From assembly GCA_000708835.1 (NCBI GenBank), contig DF237111.1, forward strand, positions 1 to 64,000: a stretch of 64,000 nt of DNA. Direction: 5' to 3'. The notes under the pieces are model-generated. The model was not told the origin of the DNA. It worked only from the letters and a program-made list of their open reading frames with translations, and did not search any database. How positions within the stretch are numbered: position 1 is the first letter of the stretch; each line of letters opens with the position of its first letter. This document shows positions 25,867 to 37,500 of the stretch, piece by piece. The position numbers and the translations under genes are program-made. Source of the DNA: Klebsormidium nitens. Lineage: Eukaryota; Streptophyta; Klebsormidiophyceae; Klebsormidiales; Klebsormidiaceae.

Positions 25867-28336
25867 CTTTCGCCGCAGTAAGGTTAGGCAAGGAGAGGAT
25901 TTTGTGATTGGCTACTTGAAGGTGGTGAGTTCATCTGGCGGAGAAACGGCCAGCCGAATACAGCTGCATGAAGGGAATGTGCAATCAGCTCCGATGTGAC
26001 CCTACTTTCCTTATGGGATCGGGGCCCTGGCACACTGCCCAGCTAGGACGGCATTGTTGGATGCAGTTGTCTGACACCATTGGATTCAGCAAAATCAGCA
26101 AGGACAACGATGGCCGCTGGCCCCGATCGTGAGCTCGTCCTTTTGGAAAGAGAGGACAAGAAGGATTGACCCAGCCAGCCGCCTTCGGAATCAGGAATTG
26201 ATTGAAAGCCTATCGAGCATGCTAGCAAGGCTGCAACTTCAAGCTTGTGAAGGTGACGCCGCGCAGACTTTTCTCTTCAGCTTCAGCATGGCCTGCTGAT
26301 TGCCGCGATTCTCTCTTGCATGGTGATTGGCCGGCGTGGCGACTGTCCATGCCTCGTTAGGTCTTTACAGTACCGAATAAACCCTATTCGTACGGCCGCT
26401 AATTACGTTGGTACGACTGTGTCAGTAGGTCCGACAGGTGGATTATTGAAAGATACGAGACGTCAGGATTCGACGCCGAAAGTGTAGTTGACTTATGTTT
26501 TGCAGCAAACCTGGAACGTAGCGATCACGTCGAAGAATGTTTCGGGGCGGAGCAAACTTTCGGACAGAGGCTCGATTTACCGGTCAAATAACCGGTATAA
26601 CCTGTTCTCAAAATGTCAAAAAAGTGGTTTGGATATCCTTCTCAAACCGGGACAGGGCCCGGTCATAGGGCGGTACATCTGGTCTACCTAGCTGGGGCCG
26701 GGCACGCAGGGCTTGCCGGTTACCGGTGCTTCTTGTACGCTGGGTTTACCTGGCCCAGGCCCAGGGCCAGGGGCTTTAGGAGAATCCCGAGATCTCGGAA
26801 GCTGGAGTTGTATGAGATTGTACCATCCATGACCATGACCAAGCAACGTACCTACCGTACTTTACGATGATACCATGCCGCGTGGGTGTTTCTTTCTCCC
26901 GAAAAATGCGCTACACCGTCGATTTCAAAGCCTTACCTATGCAGTCCGTCGATGACTGTAGAAAACCAACGCTTTGGAACCAATGGATGCTGTGCGTATG
27001 ATAAAAGCTCGTATAAAGCTTGATGCGTGAATTTTACTAGTCACATTTCAAAGCATCGATCTCAAGACCGATGGATGACTCGTAGAGCTCTCTTTAATCT
27101 TGTTTATTGATGCGGCAAAATGCCTTGCGAAGCACAATAAGCCTTCCGTTTGAAAAATAAGCTCTGGGTATAACCTTATGGTACGCTCAAGTTTTTGCTC
27201 GCCTATGGATGATGTCCAATCAGTGTACACCATCAAGCAATTATTGCATGAAGTAAACCGCGCCGGGGACCCGGCTACCGCACGTTAGTACGTCGCAGTC
27301 GGCACGGGAGGCGGCGCAGTCAGCCTGCCAAGCAGAATGTGGCAGAACTTACTAAGAAGCCTGACCTGGGCGCTCCACAGAATAGGTATCTCAGCTTCCT
27401 ACAGGTACCGTACCCACCTAGCCTGGCACAAATGTCGTCAGTACTTACTGGTCGACGAAGGTATATCTGCATTTTGCCAGCACAGTGCTGAGCACTGGCA
27501 AAGCCCGCGCCGTCACAAAAGCATCCCGATTCCCCGTAGACTGATACTGTAAGCCAATATTACTGTAGGACACAAAGTTTCCAGCTCTCAAAGTGTACCA
27601 TACCACCATTATTCTCTTATACAAGCATGATATTTAGGTACTATCGTTTTGCTGTTAGGCCAGCAAAGAAGACTCAGCTGCCTTCAAGAACTAGGTATAG
27701 CGAGGCGCCATGGCAGTACTACTACCAGCGCTATCATGAATGCATCTGCAACGCCCCCGTGGCGGCCCCGTGCCTTGCATATTCCGGTGTGGTGCTGTTG
27801 GCTGGAGTTGTTCAAGGTTGGAAATGACTTTTGTGTGCAAACAGATTAACGGAGGAGTGTATATCCTCTGCCTCAGGACGAGCCGCTCCATGCAGTTGTG
27901 ACAATGCCCATGCCGGCGCCTAGTGCATTGTCTGCATGTATGATAACCGAGTGTCTTCGGTACAGTCACAGTGCCGGCGCCAGTACCTGGAACTGGTAGC
28001 AGCACATTGATAGCAGTTCGAGGGCCGCGCCTGGATCAGCAACCTCTCCTTCAATCAGTAGCGCTGAGCCAACGTACGTGCAGATCTGGAGGACCTATGC
28101 AGACAGGCAGCATGCTTCTCGGAACAGGCTGTATAGCGTTCTAACCTAAATACTTCAGACGATTAATGAAAGTTGTTGAGTGCTCTTGAAATGGACGGAC
28201 TCAGCAGCATGCGATGGGCAATGGACGGTAGTCTTGAGTCACTGACAGCTACTACTATTTGACAACCTGCTTCTGGTCAAGGCAATCCATCCGTTGGCCC
28301 GGAACAGCAAAAATCAGGAGTCATGACAATTGAGGG
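25867..28336. other. Gene-poor stretch upstream of the KH gene
   Basis: It should contain the promoter of the minus-strand KH gene near 25870-26300. The rest (26400-28300) shows GC-rich low-complexity patches around 26570-26780 but no supportable gene. Confidence 0.4.
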
Positions 28337-28487
28337 ATAGTAAGCTTTAAGAATAGTAAGCTGTGAGTTAGCTCACCAGCCTGGGACAGGTAGGTTAATT
28401 TGGGGGTTAGGGTGGGTACAGGTGCGGAGCGGGTAGGTGCTAAAAGTTACGATTTTAGTGTTTCGTTTGAGCTTACTATTCCTAAAG
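28337..28487. mobile_element. Small inverted-repeat element 1 with G-rich core
   Basis: An 18-base terminal inverted repeat (28345-28362 and 28470-28487, one mismatch; core GAATAGTAAGCT) encloses about 105 bases. On the left the motif ATAGTAAGCT occurs twice, 15 bases apart (28337 and 28352). The core at about 28402-28434 contains GGGGGTTAGGGTGGGTACAG and GTGCGGAGCGGGT and is shared with the elements at 58450 and 58634. Non-autonomous, no coding capacity. No clear target-site duplication was found. Confidence 0.7.
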
Positions 28488-29000
28488 TGTCGCGTCATAA
28501 AAACTAGGAATTTCTCCTGATTGTTTTACAATTTCGTACCCCAAAATTGGATTTTCACTTCCGAAAAGATCCACAGGGATATGTCGTTGTACATGGCCTG
28601 AACATTTAATCTGCATTGATTTCATGCATCGCTGAGCTGACCAGTGTTCGTACAGTGGCTGTAGACGTTTGCAGCTCGCGGACTCCAGTTTGGTGATAGG
28701 TGCATCTACTTGAGTCCACGTCAATTCCGCAGCTTGAGTCCGCTTTGTTGGTCATAGACCAGTAGGTGGAAGCCAATCTTCCTGATCACGATTGACAACA
28801 CTTCGACGCGTATTCATCCAATCCCCAAAAGCGAAGTCGCTGACCTAATATCCGAAACATTGAAACCGATAAGCATGATACTCCGGAACCAGAGTGTTTT
28901 TAAGCTCGTGACGTGAGCAGAGCCTGGCACTGAAAGAACAATTTGCAAAGCTCTTTGAAATATATATAAGACTTGAAGCCGACTTCTTCGTGCAGATACA
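28488..29000. other. No gene recognised
   Basis: Between element 1 and the end of the next minus-strand gene. One 80-codon minus frame (28482-28724) overlaps the element and resembles nothing. Confidence 0.35.
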
Positions 29001-31372
29001 TTACAGGCTTCGTAAGCAGGATAGAAGATTGAGGTCAACTTTTAGACAAAGCCGTTTGGGGGCGTCAGTACCCCCTGATCCTCCGGTCAGTCGAGATGAA
29101 GGTTCTTCCTTCCACTCCACGTGAGCTGCACGAATCACCTAGGATCACGCCTAGGATAGTTCGTGTACGAAGTTAGAACCCTCTATGAGAGCTCACGGTT
29201 TTCCTCTGGAGCGAAGAGTGAATGTGACCTCTGCACGTGTTCTATCTCGTCCAGCAAGGATCCCTCCAGTTCCTGCCAAGCCCTTTCAACTGAGGTCACA
29301 TACTCTGCAACAGAAGAGATGAGCCTGATCGAACTACAGGAAGACGTTGCAGCCATCAAGGTTGTATCAAAGCAGGCCCAAGAAGGGTAAAAGGAAAGCG
29401 GACTCGTGAGAATGACAGTTGGAGCCTTCCAGTTTCTCTGTTTGCGATCAGACAATCTTCAACTCATCGAACCTTTGACTCACTCACAAGGCGTCACTTC
29501 TTATTGAGCCACTCAAGGAGTTTGATCAAGTATGCAGTTTACCACAGGTATATAAGAGCATGTTATCGTTGTCAGGGTCAGTACCTCACCGTTGAAATTG
29601 GGATCAAGGAGATAACGCTGCGAAGAGTCGCGAGACACATATCAAACGGCATTCAGGAAAATTGCAGAGTTTCCTGTTCTTGAGCTGGTCAACAGCTTCC
29701 CTGACAATCGGCGATTGACTTGCACCAAGGGTAGGGAAAGCCCTAATGAAACCGCGGCACGCGAGCGACCACCGTATTTTTCAACATCACGAAAGTGACA
29801 CAAAGTAATAATGACCAAGGCATGAGCTGAATAACGAGAAGGGTATCGTCAAGTTACCTTGATCCGCTCTTTGAGACGATGTTTTCTGGCCGCCGCGTGC
29901 ATCTCGCTCTCCGTTTCGGCCTCTGCAGCCCCAGTTGTTGAAAATGAATATTGACCTTTCAAGCATCTTCCGATTCCAGCAGAAGGTACCCGCATTCTAC
30001 GTGGTCGCCTGGCTCAAATATGCTATCGGAATCTCAAACTCTTGAGATTATCCACGTGAAGCAATACTGCAGTTGAGCTTTTTAAGCCTAGGAAGGACTA
30101 TACCTGCGCCAACTTCTGCGGCGATCCAGAGTTGCTGTTGACTGCCGACTGGGACGAGATCCCGGCTTCGTGAGCTGCAAAAAAGCCAAGATTTGTGAAA
30201 TACTGAGTAGGCCCCTTCAACTGGATATTCCCCCCCAGCAATCCATGCCCTCACAATCATCTGCCTGGTTTCCCTGGTTCACTAGCAAGATTGACGGTGG
30301 AGGTCTGATTTGGATGCTTTCGGCGATCAGAAAAGACGACTCTCCTGAATATCGACTGAAGATCAAAGCGCGTACTTTTGTTGAATGCTTGAAGCGCATA
30401 ATTTCGCTACGTAAGCAAAGCGCATATTCTGATAGAGGCCTCGCCTTGTCAGTTGGTCTGATTCTTGTACCGGATTTGGTTGCTGAACGTTGTCGACACT
30501 CACAATTGCCATCCGCTCGTGCCGCGAATGGTCGTTGCAGAAGGTCTCCTGAAGTTACACCACATGTCAGGCGCACGATGGTGAATCTGGAAAGCATGCT
30601 TTCGATCGATAGAAGCTTCCAGGAACCGTTTATCCACAAATCAATTGGTAGACGATTTCAGCAGTCTCACTTGAAGTCCAGTCATCGGTGAACCATTTTG
30701 GGTGAGACATGCTTGAATCGCGATAGTGATCCGCACCTTCAAAGTCCTCCAGAAGTCGGCTGCGCTTTCGGCAGTCTGAAAGTAAAGCACAGTCTTTCTG
30801 ACCTGAGACGAGAAAACAGAGAAAGGCCTGATCAGACAGCTACAGCTTTCTTTTTCTGGATTTGGATGAAGTAGCAGGAGAGCCGAGAACCGAACAAGCT
30901 ACTGTCCTTGACATCCAGTCCCCTTTTCCGTTCAGACCTCTCAATAGGACTTAATTTTTGCCGTTGCTAAAGTCTTGCCTGTAGAGATTCCAGCATCATC
31001 ATGCAGACCTCTTTTGCTGGACATTGTACCGTCTACACAAGGTCTCTGCACTTACAAACGAAGTACGCACTAAACACACTCTTGAGACCGCTGGCACTGG
31101 AGACGAAAAGCTGCTTCACAAAAGCTTTCTCAAACCACTGGAAGCGCACGCGAGCGTACCGTGCCGTCGCCATGTACAAGCAGAATCGAGCGACCTCTTT
31201 CTCCGCACCTTTGACCTCGAAAGCAACCTAGGCTGGATAAAGCACTTCTGCCCTGTCGCAACAAGGAAATTGGTTAAGTCAGCTCAAATTTGAATTTAGA
31301 CAGGATCATATGCTGACCGGCACGTGTCCAGGCGCAGGGCAGCAAACGCGTGGTTGCTATTGATGTAGCAGG
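29001..31372 (-). CDS. Probable multi-exon gene of unknown function (partial model)
   Basis: Several short open segments with good splice signals line up on the minus strand. Candidate exons: 31372-31318 (YINSNHAFAALRLDTCR), 30802-30737 (VRKTVLYFQTAESAADFWRT), 30548-30504 (ETFCNDHSRHERMAI), 30174-30104, 29920-29858 (AETESEMHAAARKHRLKERI), 29302-29197 (YVTSVERAWQELEGSLL, LFAPEEN) and 29125-29001 (HVEWKEEPSSRL, stop TAA at 29001). The last two join in phase, as do 30737 and 30548. The 30174 exon does not fit its neighbours in phase, so the model is incomplete. The 29302 and 29920 acceptors are both of the CAGAG type, which allows a two-base alternative. The product looks hydrophilic and helical. 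I do not recognise the family, and the 5' end is not found. Confidence 0.4.
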
Positions 31373-31899
31373 CTTTTGCAGTACTCTTTTGATCCAAACT
31401 CTATGCAAAAGTCTTGCTAAGAATCTCTGATGCAGGTTACCTACGTACGCTGCAGAGTGCGCCCTAAATGCCTTTAATCGTGTTGCTTACAGAGGGAGCA
31501 GGAAAAGCGAGGATTTCGGACTTTGACATTGAAGTTGCGAGGCGTCCTGCTGAAGTTCATGTCCTCCCCAATAGTCCTTACCAGGAGTTGACCTTTGAGA
31601 TGGATTGACAGTTGGCTACCCTGAGGATGCAAACCTCTTGTCAGCGTAATCGAAGCGCAGCCACTGCTTTTCAACCAGGAGCCGAAGGCTGCATTCTTCA
31701 AGGGTTGAAACTTGCATGGATGTGGTTGAGGCACAGCTGGAATGAAAAGCGCAACATGTGCCAGCCAGCTATTGGACGTCCCGTTCTCCATGCCCCTCAG
31801 CAGTCAGCGCTGCTCCTCCAAACGTCTGTGTGTTTGATTCAAGAAGCTGTTTCTTTCGCAGAGTGTGGATGCCTCGCGCTGGCCTTCACCATGTCTCGA

Positions 31900-32187
31900 A
31901 GTGAGCTGCCGCCGGCGGGTCCGCCAACTACCACCTCCTGCTGTTTCTGGTGTCAAAGAAAGAACGTAAAGCAAAAATTGTTTCGGCGTTCAGAGAGCTA
32001 AGAGTGACACCAACTGCGTGATGCGCAGCGTCAGCAGGTCGTCTTCGAACGTCCTGGTGTCAAGAGCGGAAAAGTTGGTGCGAGCAAGAAACGTCATGCC
32101 GGTCGAAGCGCTACATAACACCAACTGCTTGGTGCCTGCCTCGAGCGGGTCTTTCTCGTCGGTCCTGGTGTCAGAAACAGAAACCAT
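31900..32187 (-). repeat. Tandem 109-base repeat carrying an acceptor-like site, three copies
   Basis: On the minus strand the sequence TTGACACCAG (or TCTGACACCAG) recurs with following sequence starting at 32164, 32053 and 31946, spacings of 111 and 107 bases. The first two copies share a downstream GCAGTTGGTGT. The frame is open through copies one and two (SDTRTDEKD..., LDTRTFEDDLL...); copy three is followed by GGPAGGSSLRDMVKASAR. It resembles the exon echoes elsewhere and may be the 5' part of the 29001-31372 gene. Confidence 0.55.
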
Positions 32188-32189
32188 GA

Positions 32190-34558
32190 TGCACGCAGGC
32201 TCTGCTGTAATTCCGTCCCTTTTTCAGAATTGTACGCCTCTGACTTTACATTCCCATTCACCAACGTCAGCACTTCAAAAGCCTAACCAATTAGCCGCCT
32301 AGGCAATTGGCGCTCCTTAGCATTCAACGAAGAATAGCTGAAGAGATTATGGATCGTGCCCGAGCTAGCGCTGCGAATCCCAAGGGAGCAATTGATCAGA
32401 CTCGATTCTTCCAGCAGGCTTCACCTGTAGGTCGGATCATTGTTTCGGCGTTAAGAACCCTGCTGAGCCTTTTACATGCTGTCTTTATACCTTCTCTCCG
32501 CCATGGCGACCAATATTGAATGGTACCGCGAGAGGGTACCTGCGGCCAGCTGGTACGCACTTGTCTCAGTTGCAGTTTGCGTCCGCAAACCTTGACCCAT
32601 GGAATTTTACTTGGCTGTAGTTTCTGTGAATTGCGCGGCATCCAATTAGACTTCTTACTCGAATATAGGTGGTTCAACATGATTTTGAAGGTAGGTATAC
32701 GGATCAACGTAGATATGGGGAAGGTCGCCCCGGCCCCGCCCCGGGCCGTAAAACTTTTGTATAAGCGCGAGAATAGGCTTCACGCATTCACTCAGTCAAG
32801 CGCCAGGCGCTCTCATGGAAGGGAGATGTGACCAGAATTCTGTTATTTCGTCGAGCGGTCCCCATACATGTTCTAAAGACCGCTCAGCGCGACGGGCACA
32901 CCTGAACAAACTTGCAAGCTATGCATCTTGGCGGGGCGGCGGCCTGCATGAACGAATATACAATTTAAGCCATGCATGCGCCAAAACATGCAAAGCCTGC
33001 TAATATGCAGGTCATGCACTATATACTGTCATGGTTGCATGCGGCGTCAGCTGCACCAAGGCACGTTCACGATCCGTTTTAATGCAAATTAGGGTGGCCG
33101 CAAGCTAGGTTTAAACTAGGCAGTGCCAGGCTGAGCGCGCGGAAGCGGGCCGGCGGCCACCGTTGGCACATGTATGAGAGCTAGACGGACCAACTGATTC
33201 TGTCTCCGCCTGCAGCGGCCAAATGTCACCGCGAGCCTGCCGGGGCATTTAAAATTTGCAGCAGAACAGCTCTGGCTGCGGCTCCGTGGCAGGCCGCCTG
33301 TTTCGTAAGCCCGCGGATATATGTGCCTGCACTGCCTGGCGCCGCAATCCGCAATCTCGCGGATCACAAAAATCCCGGAGAGTCTGAGCTTGACTTAGTG
33401 AGGCCCTGAGGCCTCATTACGACATGAACACCACCTTATCCACTGGCTCTCTATGTTTCATAAGCTATAACTCTGGCATATAGTACGACAACGGTTTCTG
33501 TATTGCTGAGATGACCCGGCGCTGACCATGGCGCTGTGTACTGTTTGACGTACTGCAGTTGTACCTTGCGACACGGAGCCAGCCTGTGGTCGATTCGTAG
33601 CGAGCATCATCGCTCATCAACGGCAAGTAGGAAACGAATACGTTGCTACACGAGAAGAGATAGTCGGCGCAAGTCTCGTCTTCCCGCCCGTTTGACAAAA
33701 ACCACATTCGTTTGCAAGAAGTGTCCTGGGACGGATTGAACCTGCTGAGTGGCTAGCGATCTCGATCAATTGTAGACTTCTGAGTATGTACATTGGTTCT
33801 TGTGAATCAAGCAGCGCCTTCCTGCTGCGGCGCTCGTGGCTTCCCGCGAAAAGGTTAGACTCCCCCATCTCAACTACGGGGCTACGTCTCCATCTCTTTC
33901 AGCTTTTCCCAAGGCCCGCTTTTGGTGGCGTACCTGCACAAGTGTCAAGATTCTTCATCAGACAGCTTTTCCGCACGAAGCTAGTGTGAGAAGCGGACCA
34001 CGAAGAATGTTTGTGTAGCGCCTTTTCCAAGGTGACAAAATCAGGCTGTACTTTTGTTCGATTCTCGCTGAATGAGTTTCGCTCCAACATTCGTTAGCAA
34101 CGGGATGGTTCAGGACGTTGTGTACTTGCACGGAGACGGCACTTGTACCCCGCGTCTTAAAAAGGATCACCGAAGATCGACGGGCCCGTGTGTGCGTGAC
34201 CACTCCATTCCGGCGTCTTTCTTTCAAACGGCTGAGTACGTTGGGTTGCCGTTATCAGCTCCATGTGGACCTAAATCCGAACAGATCGGAGTCTAGTCCG
34301 CGTCTCGGATGTTACGGGCGCCTATTTGTCGGTTTGTTTCGCTATTTGATTGCTGGAATGTAGTGCAGCAGCTCTGTGACAGATGACAACACGAAACTGT
34401 GCGTGCGGCAAGAACCTACACGTTTCGATTTGTGCTTGTCGGCACGTTCTCTAAATTGTAGAGAAAAGCCACCGACTGGTGGGCCACAGGGGACAGGGGA
34501 CCGACGGGACGCCAACTTGCCATAGGTAGAGCGGGTAGTGGTTTCCAAAAGGGAGCAC
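32190..34558. other. Gene-poor stretch
   Basis: No gene is supported. Frames here (for example 33116-33367, minus) are Arg/Ala-rich in GC-rich DNA and have no recognisable domain. The last part is the 3' flank of the MATE gene, whose final exon may splice further into it. Confidence 0.35.
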
Positions 34559-37500
34559 TCAGAACGCAACCAATAAGCGAAGCGCTCTGACTCGACCACC
34601 AAGGTCCGCGACCCGCATCTCCAGACGTGACTCCCACCAGCTTCGATTCAGACACCAAACTTCAAACCTTGCGATCCAGACTTCGCACTCGAAGCTGCTG
34701 GCGTACCTTCCCACTCCTAGCAGGGCTCGTACGGACATGAGCACTGCGAGGCCTATCCAGACGCCTTTAATGCCCAGGGACTGGGGGGTGAAGAACATCA
34801 CCGCCATCGCAGGGATCGCCGCGAGCACCTGAGCAGGACATGCGTATTGTTCAAGACTCTAGGGTATATGCCGTTTGGGGGTTGAGGATGAGCGGACCTA
34901 AAACTTTTGATATTGGGGGTGCGAGTGAGAAAGGTCCCGTCCCTTGCGCGGGATCTCTGAGTACGTCCGAGGTCTTTCAAATTGGTAGGAACGCGTCGCT
35001 TAAACCGTAGCCTTGATTCCGTCTAGGTGGAACAGTCACGGGCATGTGAGATTCGCGCTGCTAGGTACACCGAAGCGGGGTAAAGTCAACCGGAATGAAA
35101 GAGTGAGAACTACGATAACAAAACAGATTACCTGATGTCTCAAGAGGAGTCCAGTGGTGATCCAATGCTGTCCTGGAAATTCAATAACCAATCCAGTCTC
35201 CACAAATCCTGAGCGCTGCTGATGGCTGAAACGAAGGACAGAAGAAGAGGCTCCAAAGACGAAACGCGCCTCACCGAACAGAGACTGTTCCTTCAAAGAT
35301 CACAAGAAGTACATATCTCGTTTTATCAATCAGCTAACGGATGGGGGGGACTTTGCATAAGGGCGCCCAGACTGCAAGCGTCGTTCTCTTTGGCGGGCCT
35401 GACCAACTTGCTAATCGCAAGGCTGTCTTTCGCCTTTATGCTTTCTCAGCTTCCGCCTGACCCATTAAGATTGGCCCCTCTGGCAGACAAGTTGAACACG
35501 ACGGATCTGCGTGCGAGCAGCGAAGAAGCGCGAGCAGCAAAGGGCTTATTCATACCGGTCCTTCGCTTATCGTAACCTGGGCGCTGTAGACATGGTCGGT
35601 CGCTCTCGCGAGCAGCAAAGGGCTTATTCACACCCGCTTTCAACCCACTGTAATCCCCATAATTACCACAACTGGGCGCAGTCAGGACGTCGGCCGCTTT
35701 AGCGAGCAACCAAGGCCTTCTTCTCAACCGTGCATTTCCACTTACCATAACCTGGGCGCTGTAGACGAAGTCTGACGCTCCGTAGTGCAGGCCGTCCCAC
35801 ACAAAGGCGAGCGCGTTGACGGGCTGAGTCAGCACGATGAAGGGGAGAAGGGACGCGATGATCGCCAGGACCGCGGGGTCTTGCGTGAAGGCCTGAGAGA
35901 AGGTATGCGAGCTTCACACTTTGCCTCAGGTACCAAAGAGAAGGCATGGGTTCATAAGTAGAATCGCTCACTGAAATATACGCCGTTTGCTTAAAGGATG
36001 TGACTGACGAGTGCGCATATTTGTCAAGCCAAAACAGCGAGGGCGGCATCGAAGTCTGCAAGCATACTCGTTCTTCCAGACTTTGAATTCTCAGGGCATG
36101 CAGCCCCGTCAACAGTCACGCGAACAACGCTCGTACCTCTTTCGGGAATCTTTCATTCAAATGACGAGTATACGAAAACATTACTCGTGTATCGAGGAAG
36201 AAATGAAGAGTAAGACGTTTTTCAAGGGACATAGCGAGCAAGTCCGCATAGGCGTTCTGGCAAACGAAAGGGTGCGGCAAGTCGCAACTTGACTATACAG
36301 GAAAGGGGCAAGAAAGACAGTGAAAAGGAGCATAAATTGGCTTTGCACCTAGCATCGCTTCGTTTCTAAAATAGTACCAAAATGTACCTCGAAAAAACAG
36401 ACAACGCAGCTTTGCATCAAAGGATAGCTTCTCTTACCAAGGGTATAGCGTATTGCCCAAAGAGGAACACTGCGGCCATGACCCCGCCCATGACGAGCCC
36501 CAGCTTCATGATCCGCTTCGCGACCGTGTCTATCAGCGTGACGTCATCCTGCGCAAACGCGCGTGCCAGGATGGTCTGCCCCGCGAGAGCCACCGAGTCG
36601 GACAGGAGCGACGCCGCGAGCCAGACCTGAAAAGACGGTCAAGTAGGGAAGGTTATTGGAAAAGATAGTAAAGGATAGAAGGCGGCTGGAAAAGATGGTA
36701 AAGAAGAGAGGCTTGTGAAGGCACCTTCCGCAAAGGCTCCTGCAACTTTCGCAACTCGGAAGCTTAACGAATCAGGGTTAAATATGGATGGGATGAGATT
36801 CCTCCTCCGAACAGCTTCCGAATTTGTTTCTCGCTTCCGTACACTGCATTAGAAATCCGTAGCAAGATGCTCTCGTTAGACATTCACCGACCTTTTTTTA
36901 GGATTCATTCTCATCATAACATTGCCTTTCAAAGCGGAAGGGGGCAGAAGCTTCTTCTACGGTGCCCTGAGCTGACCATGCAAACCCATGCAAACCTATC
37001 AGAGAAAGAGAAGGAGATCATGCGACCTCTTGGCCAAACTGCAGATTCTGATTGCGGACACTCTGATAATCTTCGGTCTACGGATCTTTAAGAGTCGGTC
37101 TACGGATCTTCAAACACGACCACCCGTATGCAAGTACGGTGTTCCGCCATGCTGGCCGTTCCCAACCGTAATCCAGCCACTATTTTCTCATCTAGGTCAA
37201 CAAGCCCTTAACCAGATCATGAACTCGATCTTCTGATTTCATGCCTCTGGCCAACCTGCCTCGTAGTATCTTTTGCCGCGGCTCGAACAGTGGCCGCAAC
37301 TTTCGAGGTCGCTTGCATGAAGCTGGAAGCAGCCAGTGAGTCAAGTGTCCAAGCTTTGACCCCTCCGCAGGAACTCAACGGTCTATCTGGACAGCGTTGA
37401 ACGTCCATAACCACCCATAACTACCCATAACCACCCATAATTAAACGATTATTATGTTACAATCCCACAGCCCACCTGTATGCAAATCTGGTGTGCTGCC

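Noticed and set aside
33116-33367. 83-codon minus-strand frame
   Set aside because: Composition (Arg, Ala, Pro) is what GC-rich non-coding DNA gives; no domain.
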